A stretch of 64,000 nt of DNA from Planctomycetota bacterium (GTDB lineage: Bacteria > Planctomycetota > UBA1135): contig QQUA01000002.1 of assembly GCA_008501825.1 (NCBI GenBank), forward strand, positions 1-64,000, given 5' to 3'. A program made the position numbers and the translations under genes. The notes beneath the pieces are model-generated. The model saw only the letters and a list, made by a program, of their open reading frames with translations, was not told the origin of the DNA and ran no database searches. Each line of letters begins with the position of its first letter. The stretch's first letter is position 1. Shown in pieces: positions 25,205 through 33,999 of this stretch.

Positions 25205-26119
25205 CTAATATCTCCAGACTTTCCCTCCCGCCACCCTCTCGAAGCCATGAATTATTCCTTGAAGAAACCGTCCCGGGCCGTCCGCCAAAACTCCGCTGCA
25301 AGCACCCTCAAACAATTTCCCTCGCAAAACCAGCCCAAAAGACGGCCCCCAACAATCACGAATTCTTTGCCAAACAATAATCCTCGCGTAGAAAATCAAC
25401 AGCGCCACTCGAGAAAAACCCGGTCTACGTGTATTGCGATTAATTTGCCGAATGGCGGCCACATGCATCTCCTCCAGCCTCATATCAAGTGAACTTAACA
25501 GTTGATCTGGATTTCCATTTTCTATATTCGCATTAAGAACATCAGTCAAGTCAACCGCGATCACAGCTGGTTGGTTTTGAAAGCTAGCGATTTGATTTGC
25601 TGCCGATGATATTTTGCGAGCTACTTTCTTCGACGAGGAAGGACGCTTTACCTCAACGGAATATCGCAGGGTTCTAAAATCAGCGATAAAATCTGGTGAT
25701 TTGACATCATAGATAAGAGGAAGCTGAACCTCCGCCCCGCCGAGAAGAACAGCAACTCCGAAAAGCAGCTCCGATTCCGCCTGGTGCCACATTGAATTTC
25801 CTACGATTTCCAATCTCCCTGAGGTAACACGGCTAAGAGCATGAGTCATACCTTCTGGGATGCCAAACCTAATTGCATCGGCAACCCGGATGATGCACAA
25901 TCCCGCATTTATTGCACTTGTAGTCGTGAGTCTTTCTTCAATCGAGGATGGAAAAGTGCCTAAAGAATTCAATTCTTGTAAATGATCTCTCGCTTGGGAT
26001 AACCGGCTATTTGGATGGATCCGCTGACCAAGCTCCCCGAGAAGGTCGATTGCCTCACCAAGACGCTTGGCCAGTGTCCCTATTTCCGAAATACTAATCG
26101 CCTTGGGGCCAGATTCCAT
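25205..26119 (-). CDS. Hypothetical protein with PD-(D/E)XK nuclease-like motif
   Basis: 304 residues from ATG 26119; an in-frame TTG at 26161 would add 14. Most of the N-terminal half is helical (SEIGTLAKRLGEAIDLLGEL). The middle contains SPDFIADFRTLRYSVEVKRP, in which Asp, about ten residues, then Glu-x-Lys matches the PD-(D/E)XK nuclease core. A following helix (KKVARKISSAANQI) and strand (PAVIAVDL) fit that fold. The family itself is not recognised. Codon use is markedly less GC-rich than in neighbours, which suggests recent transfer. It adjoins a tail-collar-like protein on the same strand (200 bases away). A restriction- or defence-type role is inference only. Confidence 0.5.
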   Translation of the reverse strand: MESGPKAISISEIGTLAKRLGEAIDLLGELGQRIHPNSRLSQARDHLQELNSLGTFPSSIEERLTTTSAINAGLCIIRVADAIRFGIPEGMTHALSRVTSGRLEIVGNSMWHQAESELLFGVAVLLGGAEVQLPLIYDVKSPDFIADFRTLRYSVEVKRPSSSKKVARKISSAANQIASFQNQPAVIAVDLTDVLNANIENGNPDQLLSSLDMRLEEMHVAAIRQINRNTRRPGFSRVALLIFYARIIVWQRIRDCWGPSFGLVLRGKLFEGACSGVLADGPGRFLQGIIHGFERVAGGKVWRY

Positions 26120-26318
26120 TCCTAAGCAATTTACTTTTGGCAGAGAGCGGGATCTTAGCAAAAATATTGCATCGCATTAGAACTTTCCACAATAATTCTT
26201 GGACAGCTAGAAGCGAAATTCCCTTGCTCGCCCCTTTGCCAAGCAGCGAAAGTCAAAGTTGTTTGCAGAATATCTAGTTTTCAAGTTCCGTGAGCTAATT
26301 CGCACCTGTTGATGCCAG

Positions 26319-27218
26319 CTAGCGCACTTTCATGATGTAAATCACTTTGTAATTCGGTGGGATGTGGGAGACAGGTTGTGTCGATCCTTTTATTTTGTGG
26401 GCGTGATCGGTCCAGGCGAAGTGACGGCTGGTCTTGCCAATGCTCACCGATTGGCCGTCGTTTTGGTCTGCGTGAAGAGCGGAAGTTTGTTCGTCCAGAG
26501 TATGGCGATGGGTCGCCTTGGCATGAGCATCCTTGCCCACCAAGTGAGAGAACTTAACGCCGCGAAGAAACAAACCGGTCAAATCGGGCGTACCGTTTTC
26601 GCCATTGCATATTTCCCAGCCGTCAGGGCGTTTTCTCTCACTTCCATTTCCTATGGCTTCGCCTCTCGCATCCCTTTCAAAGGGGTCCCAAGCAACGATG
26701 GTTCCCAAGGGGATCAATCCCTGGACTAGGTCGCCTTCAATTAGTTTCAGAAATTCACTTCGAAACGTTTCATCTTTCTTCAATTTATCCGCCAACTCCC
26801 CGGCCGCTGTGCTGAGTTGGCTTGCCATCTTGACCAACTGCCGGTCCAAGGCTTCCTTCTTGCCAAGCACACCGTCCAGTTCCTGACCTAAGCTATCCGC
26901 CCGCCCTGAAAGGGCACCCACCAGTCGCCAAGCATCGTCGGCGCTATCCTGGAGTTTCTGGATCCTTTCCTCGGCCTCCTGCTGGACCTCTGAAATCGCA
27001 GCCTCAACCTTCCCCTTCAAAGCTTCTTCACTTTTCCACAACTCTATGCGATTGGAAGCCACCGTCGCTTCATCACTTTTGGTAACGGCCCATCCGATCA
27101 CCCCCCCTAGGATGGCCGTAATGGCAGCCACCAGGGTGATCAAGCCCAGGAGTCGGCCTCGCAAGTAGACGTCGAGGTGGTGTTTATCAGCGTCGCTCAG
27201 TCTGCCAGATCGAGACAT
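26319..27218 (-). CDS. Membrane-anchored coiled-coil protein with phage tail-collar-like C-terminus
   Basis: 299 residues. One transmembrane helix (about 22-45) is preceded by a short charged cytosolic tail. A long coiled coil follows (about 55-165: EEALKGKVEAAISEVQQEAE and so on). The C-terminal 130 residues resemble the tail-collar or fibre-tip domain: GTIVAWDP, PDGWEICNGENGTPDL, GLFLRGV, several His pairs (ATHRHTLDE, WTDHAHKI), and a final PPNYKVIYIMKV. In phages the H-x-H residues bind metal ions along a trimeric fibre. A chromosomal copy with its own membrane anchor and no other phage genes nearby is unusual; it may form a surface trimer. A 9-base-arm inverted repeat lies upstream. Confidence 0.65.
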   Translation of the reverse strand: MSRSGRLSDADKHHLDVYLRGRLLGLITLVAAITAILGGVIGWAVTKSDEATVASNRIELWKSEEALKGKVEAAISEVQQEAEERIQKLQDSADDAWRLVGALSGRADSLGQELDGVLGKKEALDRQLVKMASQLSTAAGELADKLKKDETFRSEFLKLIEGDLVQGLIPLGTIVAWDPFERDARGEAIGNGSERKRPDGWEICNGENGTPDLTGLFLRGVKFSHLVGKDAHAKATHRHTLDEQTSALHADQNDGQSVSIGKTSRHFAWTDHAHKIKGSTQPVSHIPPNYKVIYIMKVR

Positions 27219-27256
27219 TAAGAAGCCTCTGGTGTTCAGGTTCTCTTATGAAACGC

Positions 27257-27284
27257 AAAAATTGGGTTTTGTTTGCCAATTTTT
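27257..27284. repeat. AT-rich inverted repeat upstream of the collar-like gene
   Basis: Arms AAAAATTGG and CCAATTTTT, perfect over nine bases, surround a 10-base spacer. It ends 39 bases upstream of the gene start at 27218. It could be an operator or a hairpin; nothing distinguishes these. Confidence 0.4.
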
Positions 27285-27379
27285 ATGGAAAATTGTGAAC
27301 CACGAATGCCTTTAAAGAGGAAATTACAGCCGCCTCCGCCTTAATCCCGACTACTGATGAATCCGAATCAGCGAGAACC

Positions 27380-27759
27380 GTGATAGGCAAGCTCAACCGG
27401 AAAGGGGCGGTTGCCGCTTGGATTCAATTGCTAAGAATCCTGGCTGTGATAGTCCACATGGCGGTCTTCGGGGAAAGACCGACTATGTCAGAAGAAAACT
27501 TTTCCGCTTATGCAGACCGTCTGCCGAGCATACTGCTGAGAGGAGATTTGCTGGTAGTGCTTTTTCTCCTCACTCCTTATTTGCTTACCTTTCCTTCCAT
27601 CTATCAAGCCCTTCGCCAGCAGCACATTTCAGCCGGATCACCGCCGTCTCCGGTTTGGTTGCCAACGGCCTGGACTTGCTCCAGCACGCCATCGATCCGT
27701 TCACCCATGGAATCGCCCAACCCTGGTTGATGGTAGCTGGCGGCTTTTATTTGATCTAG
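27380..27759 (+). pseudogene. Small membrane protein, probably frameshifted
   Basis: A GTG-started frame encodes two hydrophobic segments (QLLRILAVIVHMAVFG; GDLLVVLFLLTPYLLTFPSI), then turns into low-complexity sequence after IYQALRQQH. At that point (about 27625-27640) a second frame continues with HFSRITAVSGLVANGLDLL and GGFYLI, which looks like the natural continuation of a membrane protein. The simplest reading is one frameshift in a gene of about 125 codons. The family is not recognised. A sequencing error rather than decay cannot be excluded. Confidence 0.45.
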
Positions 27760-27789
27760 TTTTCCTCGCTGGCCTGCCAACCGTCATTC

Positions 27790-29532
27790 TTAATACCCCA
27801 TTGCCGGGGCGTTCAGGATTTTGGTAGCCATGGCTTCCTTGCACCCGGTTTCAGGATGGATCCAGGCTCCAATCACATAACCGCGGGCATGGCCCGAAGC
27901 TGAGGACACGGACATGGTTTCGATTTTCAGCCCAAGCGCCCGAGCTTTTTCAAGAAGCTCGGTCTCGAATTCGCCCTCGAACACTTGAGCCGTGGCCACG
28001 CCGTGTTCATCGTAGGCCGGCAAGTGCAAAGTCGGAGTATCCAAGGCTTGTTTCAAATCCATTTCGTGACCGAGAAGGTTCATCATGGCGCCGAAAGTAC
28101 GTTGATGAAGTCCGCCGCCGATTGAGGACAACGCCGCGTAAAGCTTGCCGTCCTTGAAAATCAAAAGCGGTTCCGTGGGATCCGGAAGACGCTGACCGGG
28201 GCCGGCCATCGCGATCTTGTCTTGTTGAAAAATGGCGGAATCCGGAATGGAGACCCCGTCCACGAAAATTCCGGTTTGCCCCCACGCGGCGGTGTTGATG
28301 CTATGCACAACGGCAGCGCAGTTCCCTTTGGAGTCAATGACCACAACCGCATCCGAATGGCCGGTTTGACCTTCTTTCGGAGCCGAGAAATAACGGAGTT
28401 CATCGTGGCGCATTCGCTCCCAGAGGTTCGCCGCTCGCTCTTGGCTCAAACGGTGCTGGGGTGTTGCACTCATGCCACCGAGCATGAGCCAACCCACGGC
28501 TGGATTGACGAAACTTTGTCCAAAAAGATTGGACAAGTTCGAGGTCCAGAACAACGCTTCCGCCGATTCGGTGCAAGGACCCATCTCGGCCAAGCCGGCC
28601 TCTTCGGCAACTAAGAAGGCTTCGGCTAGGTTCACGCCGCCGTCGGCAGGAATGGCCGGAAGCATGAGTTCAAAACCGCGGTACTTCTGCCGGATCGGCT
28701 GCGACCAGATCGGTTGGTAAGCGGCCAAATCTTCGAGCGACATCTTGCCGCCTTCCTCGTTGACCGCCTTGACCAGCTTTTGAGCCCATTCTCCTCGATA
28801 AAGGATTTCGGTACCTTCGCTTGCAACTCGACGTAGCAGCCTCGCTAGTTCCCTTTGTTGAAACAGCGCTCCTTCTTGAAGAAACTTTCCATTCTGGTCG
28901 AGGAAAATTTTCTTGGTGGATTCCCGGCGGGCTAAAACCCCTTGTCTCCCTTGTATCAGGGCTGCATGAAATTTGCTGAGCGGAAATCCTTGTTCGGCAA
29001 AGAAAATCGCCGGCGCAAAGATCTCTTCAAAAGGCAGCTTCCCCAGTCTTTGGTGAGCGGCTTCGATACCGGCGAAGAAACCCGGCACCAAGGCCGTACG
29101 CCCACTGGCTCCAGACGCAGGAATGGAACGCGGATCGGTTTCACCCTGCAAAGTGTTGTAGGCGGCGTTCAAGTGCAGGACTTCATCCTTCTCCGCGTCG
29201 TAATAAACCATGGTGAAGATGCCGGCATAGCTCACCCAAGAACCCATGGCCAGCGTCACTTGGGTCACCGCTGTGGTTAATGCCGCATCCGCAGCAGTTC
29301 CGCCCTGCTTTAAAGCCTCAAGGCCTGCTCGAACCGCCGGCGCACCGGTGGTTCCAGCAATGACACCGCTTTCACCGGAAACGAGCTGATTCGCTCCACC
29401 AAATTCGGCGTTGCGAGCCAAGGTCATCTCCAATACTCCTTCCGGCCAACTCGCCGGGGATAAATCGACTTTGGCTTCAGCCGGTTCTTGGGCACAAACG
29501 GCCAGGACGAAAAGGGCGAGGGTAGTTTCCAT
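27790..29532 (-). CDS. Gamma-glutamyltransferase family protein
   Basis: 580 residues with a short hydrophobic start (TLALFVLAVCA) that suggests export. The family layout is complete. The N-terminal large-subunit region (VIAGTTGAPAVRAGLEALKQGGTAADAA) is present. The processing site and small subunit start at Thr390 (GQTGHSDAVVVIDSKGN), and the SIGGGLHQRTF loop corresponds to the glycine-rich oxyanion segment. Classical enzymes have T-T-H at the processing site; here the second Thr is Gly (T-G-H), but the nucleophile is kept. These enzymes self-cleave and transfer or hydrolyse gamma-glutamyl groups, often in glutathione breakdown. It follows the GH20 gene by six bases and is probably cotranscribed. 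Confidence 0.88.
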   Translation of the reverse strand: METTLALFVLAVCAQEPAEAKVDLSPASWPEGVLEMTLARNAEFGGANQLVSGESGVIAGTTGAPAVRAGLEALKQGGTAADAALTTAVTQVTLAMGSWVSYAGIFTMVYYDAEKDEVLHLNAAYNTLQGETDPRSIPASGASGRTALVPGFFAGIEAAHQRLGKLPFEEIFAPAIFFAEQGFPLSKFHAALIQGRQGVLARRESTKKIFLDQNGKFLQEGALFQQRELARLLRRVASEGTEILYRGEWAQKLVKAVNEEGGKMSLEDLAAYQPIWSQPIRQKYRGFELMLPAIPADGGVNLAEAFLVAEEAGLAEMGPCTESAEALFWTSNLSNLFGQSFVNPAVGWLMLGGMSATPQHRLSQERAANLWERMRHDELRYFSAPKEGQTGHSDAVVVIDSKGNCAAVVHSINTAAWGQTGIFVDGVSIPDSAIFQQDKIAMAGPGQRLPDPTEPLLIFKDGKLYAALSSIGGGLHQRTFGAMMNLLGHEMDLKQALDTPTLHLPAYDEHGVATAQVFEGEFETELLEKARALGLKIETMSVSSASGHARGYVIGAWIHPETGCKEAMATKILNAPAMGY

Positions 29533-29538
29533 GGCGAT

Positions 29539-32421
29539 TCAAGGCACTGTTTTCAGTAGCGGATGCAATCGCACCGAACGGAATTCTATGGCGGAGCCTT
29601 CGGATTGAAGGGCAATGGCCCCGGCAACCACCGTGGAGCGGATCCCGCGGTTGACTTCGACGCCATTGATTTCGACCACGACCTCCCCGGCCTTGGCCCG
29701 GATCCGCAAATGATTCCACTCTCCGATCGGACGCTCGACGCCGTCGACCAAGCGGGGAATGCGGCGGTGGCTGTGAAGATCCCCGGCCCGCCATGGAGTC
29801 CGGCGGCGCTTGGCATCCTCGACCTGCAGATCAACGTCCTCGCCGATGGTCCAAAAATCGCCGGCTCGGCCGGCTTGCAATTGGACCTCCAATGAACTGG
29901 GCCAGCCATAGAACAGCAATGGCGTGGTGGCGTGAAGCAGAACGCCGCTGTTGCCGCCCCGGCCGCCCTCTGGCCACCGCCATTCAAGCTCCAGCTCGTA
30001 GTCGCGGAACCAGCGCTTGGTCTGGATCACGCCATGGGGCCGGCCCGAAAGGTGCAGGACGCCATGGTCAAAGCGGGCGATGGCCTCGGCGGATCGGTGG
30101 GAGGGGCTCAGCACCAACCAGTCCCCCAAGCCCCGGGCCAGCAGATCGACCGTATCTCCAAGGGAGTTAAGGGTTTCCGGCTCTGTCTCCCGGGGAATCT
30201 CGGCCAAGTGAGGGCTGATCTCGACGAAACGCTCCTGTCCCGGTCGGCGCAGTGCCAAAAGCAACACCGGACTGATGGGGCCGCCGGCATGAAATACGCG
30301 GATGGCATGAGGTCCGGCGGCGAGCTCGACCTTTGCCCGCAATTGGATTTCCCGGGGGTCGGTCGGCCCGAGCAGCGGCCGTCCGTCCAACAGCATCTTG
30401 GCCCGACCATCCCGGGTTTGAAGGCGGAATTCGTATTCCCCCGCCTGATCCTCAGGGATGACCAGGGTGGCGTCCAACTGTTGCCCCACCGGCTCGGTGG
30501 TCCGGTAAGGACCGCGCAATTCCGGCAGCAGGTCGGTCCGGGTGGGCTTCCATCGGTTTCGATCGGAGAAGTCCGGCACCTCGCTCAGGGCCCGCCGGGG
30601 AAGGTCGAACCACGCCACCCGTACACGAGCAGGTCGCCGGTCGAAGGCTGCTCTGGCTTCCGCCCCTACAGGTTGCCGATCCACGAACAACCGCGCCCGC
30701 AAGAGGGCGTTCTCTTCGATCTTCAGAGGAGCCGCCAAGGAAGGCGAGTCGGTGGAAGGAGCCGAACCGTCGAGGGTGTATCGCACCACGCCCTTTGGTC
30801 CCTGGGGGATGTCCGCCACCACGGTTATGGACCGATGAAACCAAATGAAGTCGTCCTGAGTTGGATGGTTGGAATCGACCCCGCCCGAATATCGAAGCCG
30901 TACCGGCTGCACCAATCTTCGCAAGCGCTCGCCGACCGCCTCGCTTCGGCGAAGGAAGCCGACGAAATCGGTGGACGAAAGCCGATCGGCGCACCAAAGC
31001 CGTTCCGCCACCGCGGCCACCCGTTCCCAGGAGTCGGGCAAAACCGTGTGCTCCTTTTGTTCCCAAAACAGAAGCTGGCCGCCGAGGATTTGCTGGCGCT
31101 GGGAAGGGGGCACCGGCCAGATGCCGTCGTCCCGGTGATCGTCGTTGGGACCGCGGTCCTCGAACACCGGAGTTCCCGCTTGCCAATGCCAGAACTCGTC
31201 TTTATTCCAAGCATAAAGATCGGAAACCGGCCATTTGCGGCCACCGATGTGGGGATAGCGTGGCGACCCTCCCCCGACGACATACAGCGGTTTCCAACTT
31301 GCGTTGATCAGCTCGTAACCGTGATCGAGAAGTTGCCAGGGCGGGTTGTAGTGCGACTCCCAAGCCATAACCACGATGCGATCGTCGCCGAATGCAGGAA
31401 GTTCGGCAGGATGGCCGCGGAAACCTTCCCAAACCAGTAACCGTGTTTGGCCAAGCGGGTTTTCCTTTTGCCGAAGATGCCGGTTCACGGCGGCTAGAAA
31501 AGGAACCAAGGCTTCGCCGGCTCCAGATTCATCGCCACCGATGTGGAAAAAAGGCGAGGAACGAAACACGGCTCGCATCGCGTCGACGATGCGCAAAATT
31601 TTCTCGTGGTTGATTGGGTGAGCGACGTCGGCATCGGAAAGCGGATCCGCCGGAGTCGGATCGGTCAGATAGCCCGAACGCTTGAGTTGAGTGGAATGGC
31701 CCGGTAGATCGAGTTCGGGAATGATCGTGACCCCAAGGGCGTCGGCATAGGCAACGAGAGATTTCCAGGATGACAACGGAATGACTTGGTTCGCGGGCAA
31801 GGCATCGGTCACTTCGGGAAAAGGAAAACGAAAGGCTTGGTCGTCCGTGAGATGGAGATGGAAGTAGCGGATCTTGTAAAGGAACAGAAGTTCGACCATG
31901 CGCTCCAAGGTTTCGATCTGGTGGGGTTGCCGGGCGACGTCCATCATCACGGCGCGAAAGGGCGCCCCCGGTGCGTCTCGAATCGAGACTCGAGGCAACC
32001 TCCAACCGTTTGTACCAGGCTGCACCAACTGCAATAAAGTCGCGCAACCGTGGGCCACTCCGACCGGAGAGCCGCCCACCACGCGGACCGCTTGGTCAAC
32101 CTCGAGGCGGTAAGCCTCCGCAGCTTCCAGCGATGGATCCAAAGTCAGAATGACTTGGGCCGGGCCGTCTTCATCCAAGGCGAAATGCTGGCCGGTGAGG
32201 CGCCACCAAAGACCGGAAAAGGCGTTGGCCAACGGTTCCAGGCTTTGCTCTTCGATGGCCAGTCGAGGCCTTGTTGCCAGTGGAAGGTCAGCTTCTTCGA
32301 GCCGCTTGAACTCGCCGGGGAGAGGCACCACCGGAGGGTCCAGGGGGGAGCTCTGGCCTGGAGCCGGGATGACGAGGAAGCCGGCCAGGAAACCAGGAAC
32401 GAGCAGGGAAGAGAACTTCAT
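29539..32421 (-). CDS. GH20 beta-N-acetylhexosaminidase fused to a DUF1080 domain
   Basis: 960 residues with a signal peptide (about 1-22, ending APG). Residues 35-145 are the GH20 N-terminal domain and 150-500 the catalytic barrel. That barrel has ARQPHQIETLERMVELL, HLHLTDDQAFR and the hallmark HIGGDE with Asp297-Glu298 for substrate-assisted cleavage of terminal N-acetylhexosamine. Residues 550-760 are beta-sandwich modules, the second PA14-like (EYEFRLQTRDGRAKMLLDG). The last 190 residues are DUF1080 (LEWRWPEGGRGGNSGVLLHA; GEWNHLRIRAKAG), a laminin-G-like fold known from 3-keto-glycoside hydrolases and binding modules. It is exported and should cleave chitin- or glycan-derived amino sugars. 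Confidence 0.88.
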   Translation of the reverse strand: MKFSSLLVPGFLAGFLVIPAPGQSSPLDPPVVPLPGEFKRLEEADLPLATRPRLAIEEQSLEPLANAFSGLWWRLTGQHFALDEDGPAQVILTLDPSLEAAEAYRLEVDQAVRVVGGSPVGVAHGCATLLQLVQPGTNGWRLPRVSIRDAPGAPFRAVMMDVARQPHQIETLERMVELLFLYKIRYFHLHLTDDQAFRFPFPEVTDALPANQVIPLSSWKSLVAYADALGVTIIPELDLPGHSTQLKRSGYLTDPTPADPLSDADVAHPINHEKILRIVDAMRAVFRSSPFFHIGGDESGAGEALVPFLAAVNRHLRQKENPLGQTRLLVWEGFRGHPAELPAFGDDRIVVMAWESHYNPPWQLLDHGYELINASWKPLYVVGGGSPRYPHIGGRKWPVSDLYAWNKDEFWHWQAGTPVFEDRGPNDDHRDDGIWPVPPSQRQQILGGQLLFWEQKEHTVLPDSWERVAAVAERLWCADRLSSTDFVGFLRRSEAVGERLRRLVQPVRLRYSGGVDSNHPTQDDFIWFHRSITVVADIPQGPKGVVRYTLDGSAPSTDSPSLAAPLKIEENALLRARLFVDRQPVGAEARAAFDRRPARVRVAWFDLPRRALSEVPDFSDRNRWKPTRTDLLPELRGPYRTTEPVGQQLDATLVIPEDQAGEYEFRLQTRDGRAKMLLDGRPLLGPTDPREIQLRAKVELAAGPHAIRVFHAGGPISPVLLLALRRPGQERFVEISPHLAEIPRETEPETLNSLGDTVDLLARGLGDWLVLSPSHRSAEAIARFDHGVLHLSGRPHGVIQTKRWFRDYELELEWRWPEGGRGGNSGVLLHATTPLLFYGWPSSLEVQLQAGRAGDFWTIGEDVDLQVEDAKRRRTPWRAGDLHSHRRIPRLVDGVERPIGEWNHLRIRAKAGEVVVEINGVEVNRGIRSTVVAGAIALQSEGSAIEFRSVRLHPLLKTVP

Positions 32422-32497
32422 GAAGCTGGAGGGGGCCGAGGAGGCTCGCCTCAGGCCATTAAGATGGTTTCACATCCTCCCGGCCCAATAAAGACTC

Positions 32498-32896
32498 TTG
32501 GATTCCATCTTTCGTTTCCCGGATGCAGTCAAGCGGGACCCAGCGGTCCATGCTTGGCTGCAACAACGCTCCGATGCCTTGGGGACCATCGCGCAGCATT
32601 GGTTCGAAGTCTTGCGCGCTTGCGGCGACGACGTCCGGGAACTTTTGCATGACGGCCACCCGACCGCCTGCGTCGGTGAAGCAGCCTTCGCATACGTCAA
32701 CGCCTTCAAAGCCCACGTCAACGTGGGCTTTTTTCGCGGCGCCGAACTTTCCGACCCGGCGGGTTTATTGCAAGGCACCGGCAAGTACATGCGACACGTA
32801 AAACTCAAACCGGAAGAAAAGATTGACGTTGTTGCGCTGACAGAACTTGTTCAAACAGCTTATGCAGATATGAAACGGCGGATGGAATCAGATTAG
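32498..32896 (+). CDS. DUF1801-family protein
   Basis: 132 residues from TTG 32498; the stop at 32489 in the same frame rules out an earlier start. The family pattern is clear from residue 60: AFAYVNAFKAHVNVGFFRGA, then LSDPAGLLQGTGKYMRHVKLKP and an ending helix. DUF1801 proteins are small single-domain proteins of unknown biochemical role. It stands alone, divergent from the GH20 gene and convergent with the next gene. The DNA coding for KAHVNVGFF folds into a perfect terminator-like hairpin. Confidence 0.8.
   Translation: MDSIFRFPDAVKRDPAVHAWLQQRSDALGTIAQHWFEVLRACGDDVRELLHDGHPTACVGEAAFAYVNAFKAHVNVGFFRGAELSDPAGLLQGTGKYMRHVKLKPEEKIDVVALTELVQTAYADMKRRMESD
32708..32734 (+). terminator. Terminator-like hairpin inside the DUF1801 gene
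   Basis: Arms AAAGCCCACGT and ACGTGGGCTTT form an 11-base-pair perfect stem around CA, followed directly by T bases (six in the run). This has the form of an intrinsic terminator but lies two-thirds into an intact reading frame. It may attenuate the gene or be a by-product of the coded residues. Confidence 0.4.
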
Positions 32897-32917
32897 TTCG
32901 AAGTCGTCCGAAACCTA

Positions 32918-33547
32918 TTAAGACTTTACGACCAACAATCCGCTACGGGCGGCCGGTGAGCGAGCCACTCGCGATTCGGCAACCTTTTTCTTGATGGAGT
33001 AATCGATCCAACTGCAACCCGGACGATCTTCGAGGACTTGTAACGCCCAACCCCGGGGAGCACTTGATTCGAGCCGATCGAGTTCAGAACCTAAGGAAAG
33101 CAAGACCAGCTCACTTTCAAAGGATCCTTCCACCATGGACCAGTTTCTCCCTTTGGCAATGCCGCTCCAAACCGCAACTCCCATGGCCGAAGTCGCCGCC
33201 GCCACAAAACTCACCAAGGCCAAGGCGATACACGCATCCGTCCGATAATCGAGCCCAAAAGCCACGGCGGCAACCAGTAAGCCGGCCAAACCGAGCACGA
33301 GAAACAGCAGGCAAAGTCCTTTTCCGACGGGAGGACGAGGAACCGCAGCGCTAACACAGGACTTGCAAACTCCTCCCTCCATTTGACCGACCTGCTTCTC
33401 TTTGAAGCGAGTGGTCGTCACTTCGTCCGCCAACGGAAAGCCTTCGTAATGAATAGACTTGCCAACTTCCTTGTAATGCCTCAAGTAAAGAGTGGCCACG
33501 CTGGTGCTCGGATTCTTCGAGCAAATCAGACAGTTGAGGCCGGTCAT
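32918..33547 (-). CDS. Zinc-ribbon membrane protein, hypothetical
   Basis: 209 residues. CLIC at 6-9 and CKSC near residue 61 could form one split zinc ribbon in the N-terminal cytosolic part. Two hydrophobic helices follow (about 77-99: GLCLLFLVLGLAGLLVAAVAF; about 105-128: ACIALALVSFVAAATSAMGV). A soluble C-terminus of 75 residues ends with basic sequence. No family is recognised. It is convergent with the DUF1801 gene and divergent from the small gene at 33641. A role as membrane-bound regulatory or adaptor protein is possible but unsupported. Confidence 0.6.
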   Translation of the reverse strand: MTGLNCLICSKNPSTSVATLYLRHYKEVGKSIHYEGFPLADEVTTTRFKEKQVGQMEGGVCKSCVSAAVPRPPVGKGLCLLFLVLGLAGLLVAAVAFGLDYRTDACIALALVSFVAAATSAMGVAVWSGIAKGRNWSMVEGSFESELVLLSLGSELDRLESSAPRGWALQVLEDRPGCSWIDYSIKKKVAESRVARSPAARSGLLVVKS

Positions 33548-33640
33548 TCTGGATTTCCTGGAGTCGTTTCCACGGCAACGGCGTCTCGGCTGAAGCCCTT
33601 GGCTCTTTGATGGATCCTACCATTTTTCAGCCAAGCCTTT

Positions 33641-33967
33641 TTGTCTTGCCGGCAGGCATCCTGGTTCAAGCGGATTGCCCTCCTCGCCCTCGCTTTCAAG
33701 CCGGAATTGATCGACGGACGTTATCGAACGTTCAAAGCTTTCTATCGAGACTTAAAAGTCGGCATGAACCGGAGTGAAGTCGAGCAGCTCATCGACCGGT
33801 ATTACTCTCTGGATAGCGGTCGTTTACGCCCCACCGTCATGAAAGACATTGGATTCGAACTTGGCTTCTTCATGAACCCGGAGGATGCTTCCAGACCGAA
33901 CTGCGAGGGAATCTTTCTAAGCTTCCAGGAAGGAAGAGTCACTAGGAAGCATGACTCCCGCGATTAA
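33641..33967 (+). CDS. Small hypothetical protein, possibly BamE/SmpA-like fold
   Basis: 108 residues from TTG 33641 (an in-frame stop at 33608 limits the start). The segment LKVGMNRSEVEQLIDRYY followed by a strand ending IFLSFQEGRVTRKHDSRD resembles the G-M-t-x-x-e-V-x-x-l-l-G helix and closing strand of SmpA/OmlA-type small lipoprotein folds, though no lipoprotein cysteine is seen. The N-terminus has a short hydrophobic run (RIALLALAF). This assignment is weak. Confidence 0.45.
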   Translation: MSCRQASWFKRIALLALAFKPELIDGRYRTFKAFYRDLKVGMNRSEVEQLIDRYYSLDSGRLRPTVMKDIGFELGFFMNPEDASRPNCEGIFLSFQEGRVTRKHDSRD

Positions 33968-33999
33968 ATCCACCAGCCCTGCAAGCTCGCCAAGCGGAG

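Noticed and set aside
29932..31440. Open frame of about 500 codons on the plus strand inside the GH20-DUF1080 gene
   Set aside because: Shadow of the well-supported minus-strand gene; arginine/proline-rich translation with no family similarity.
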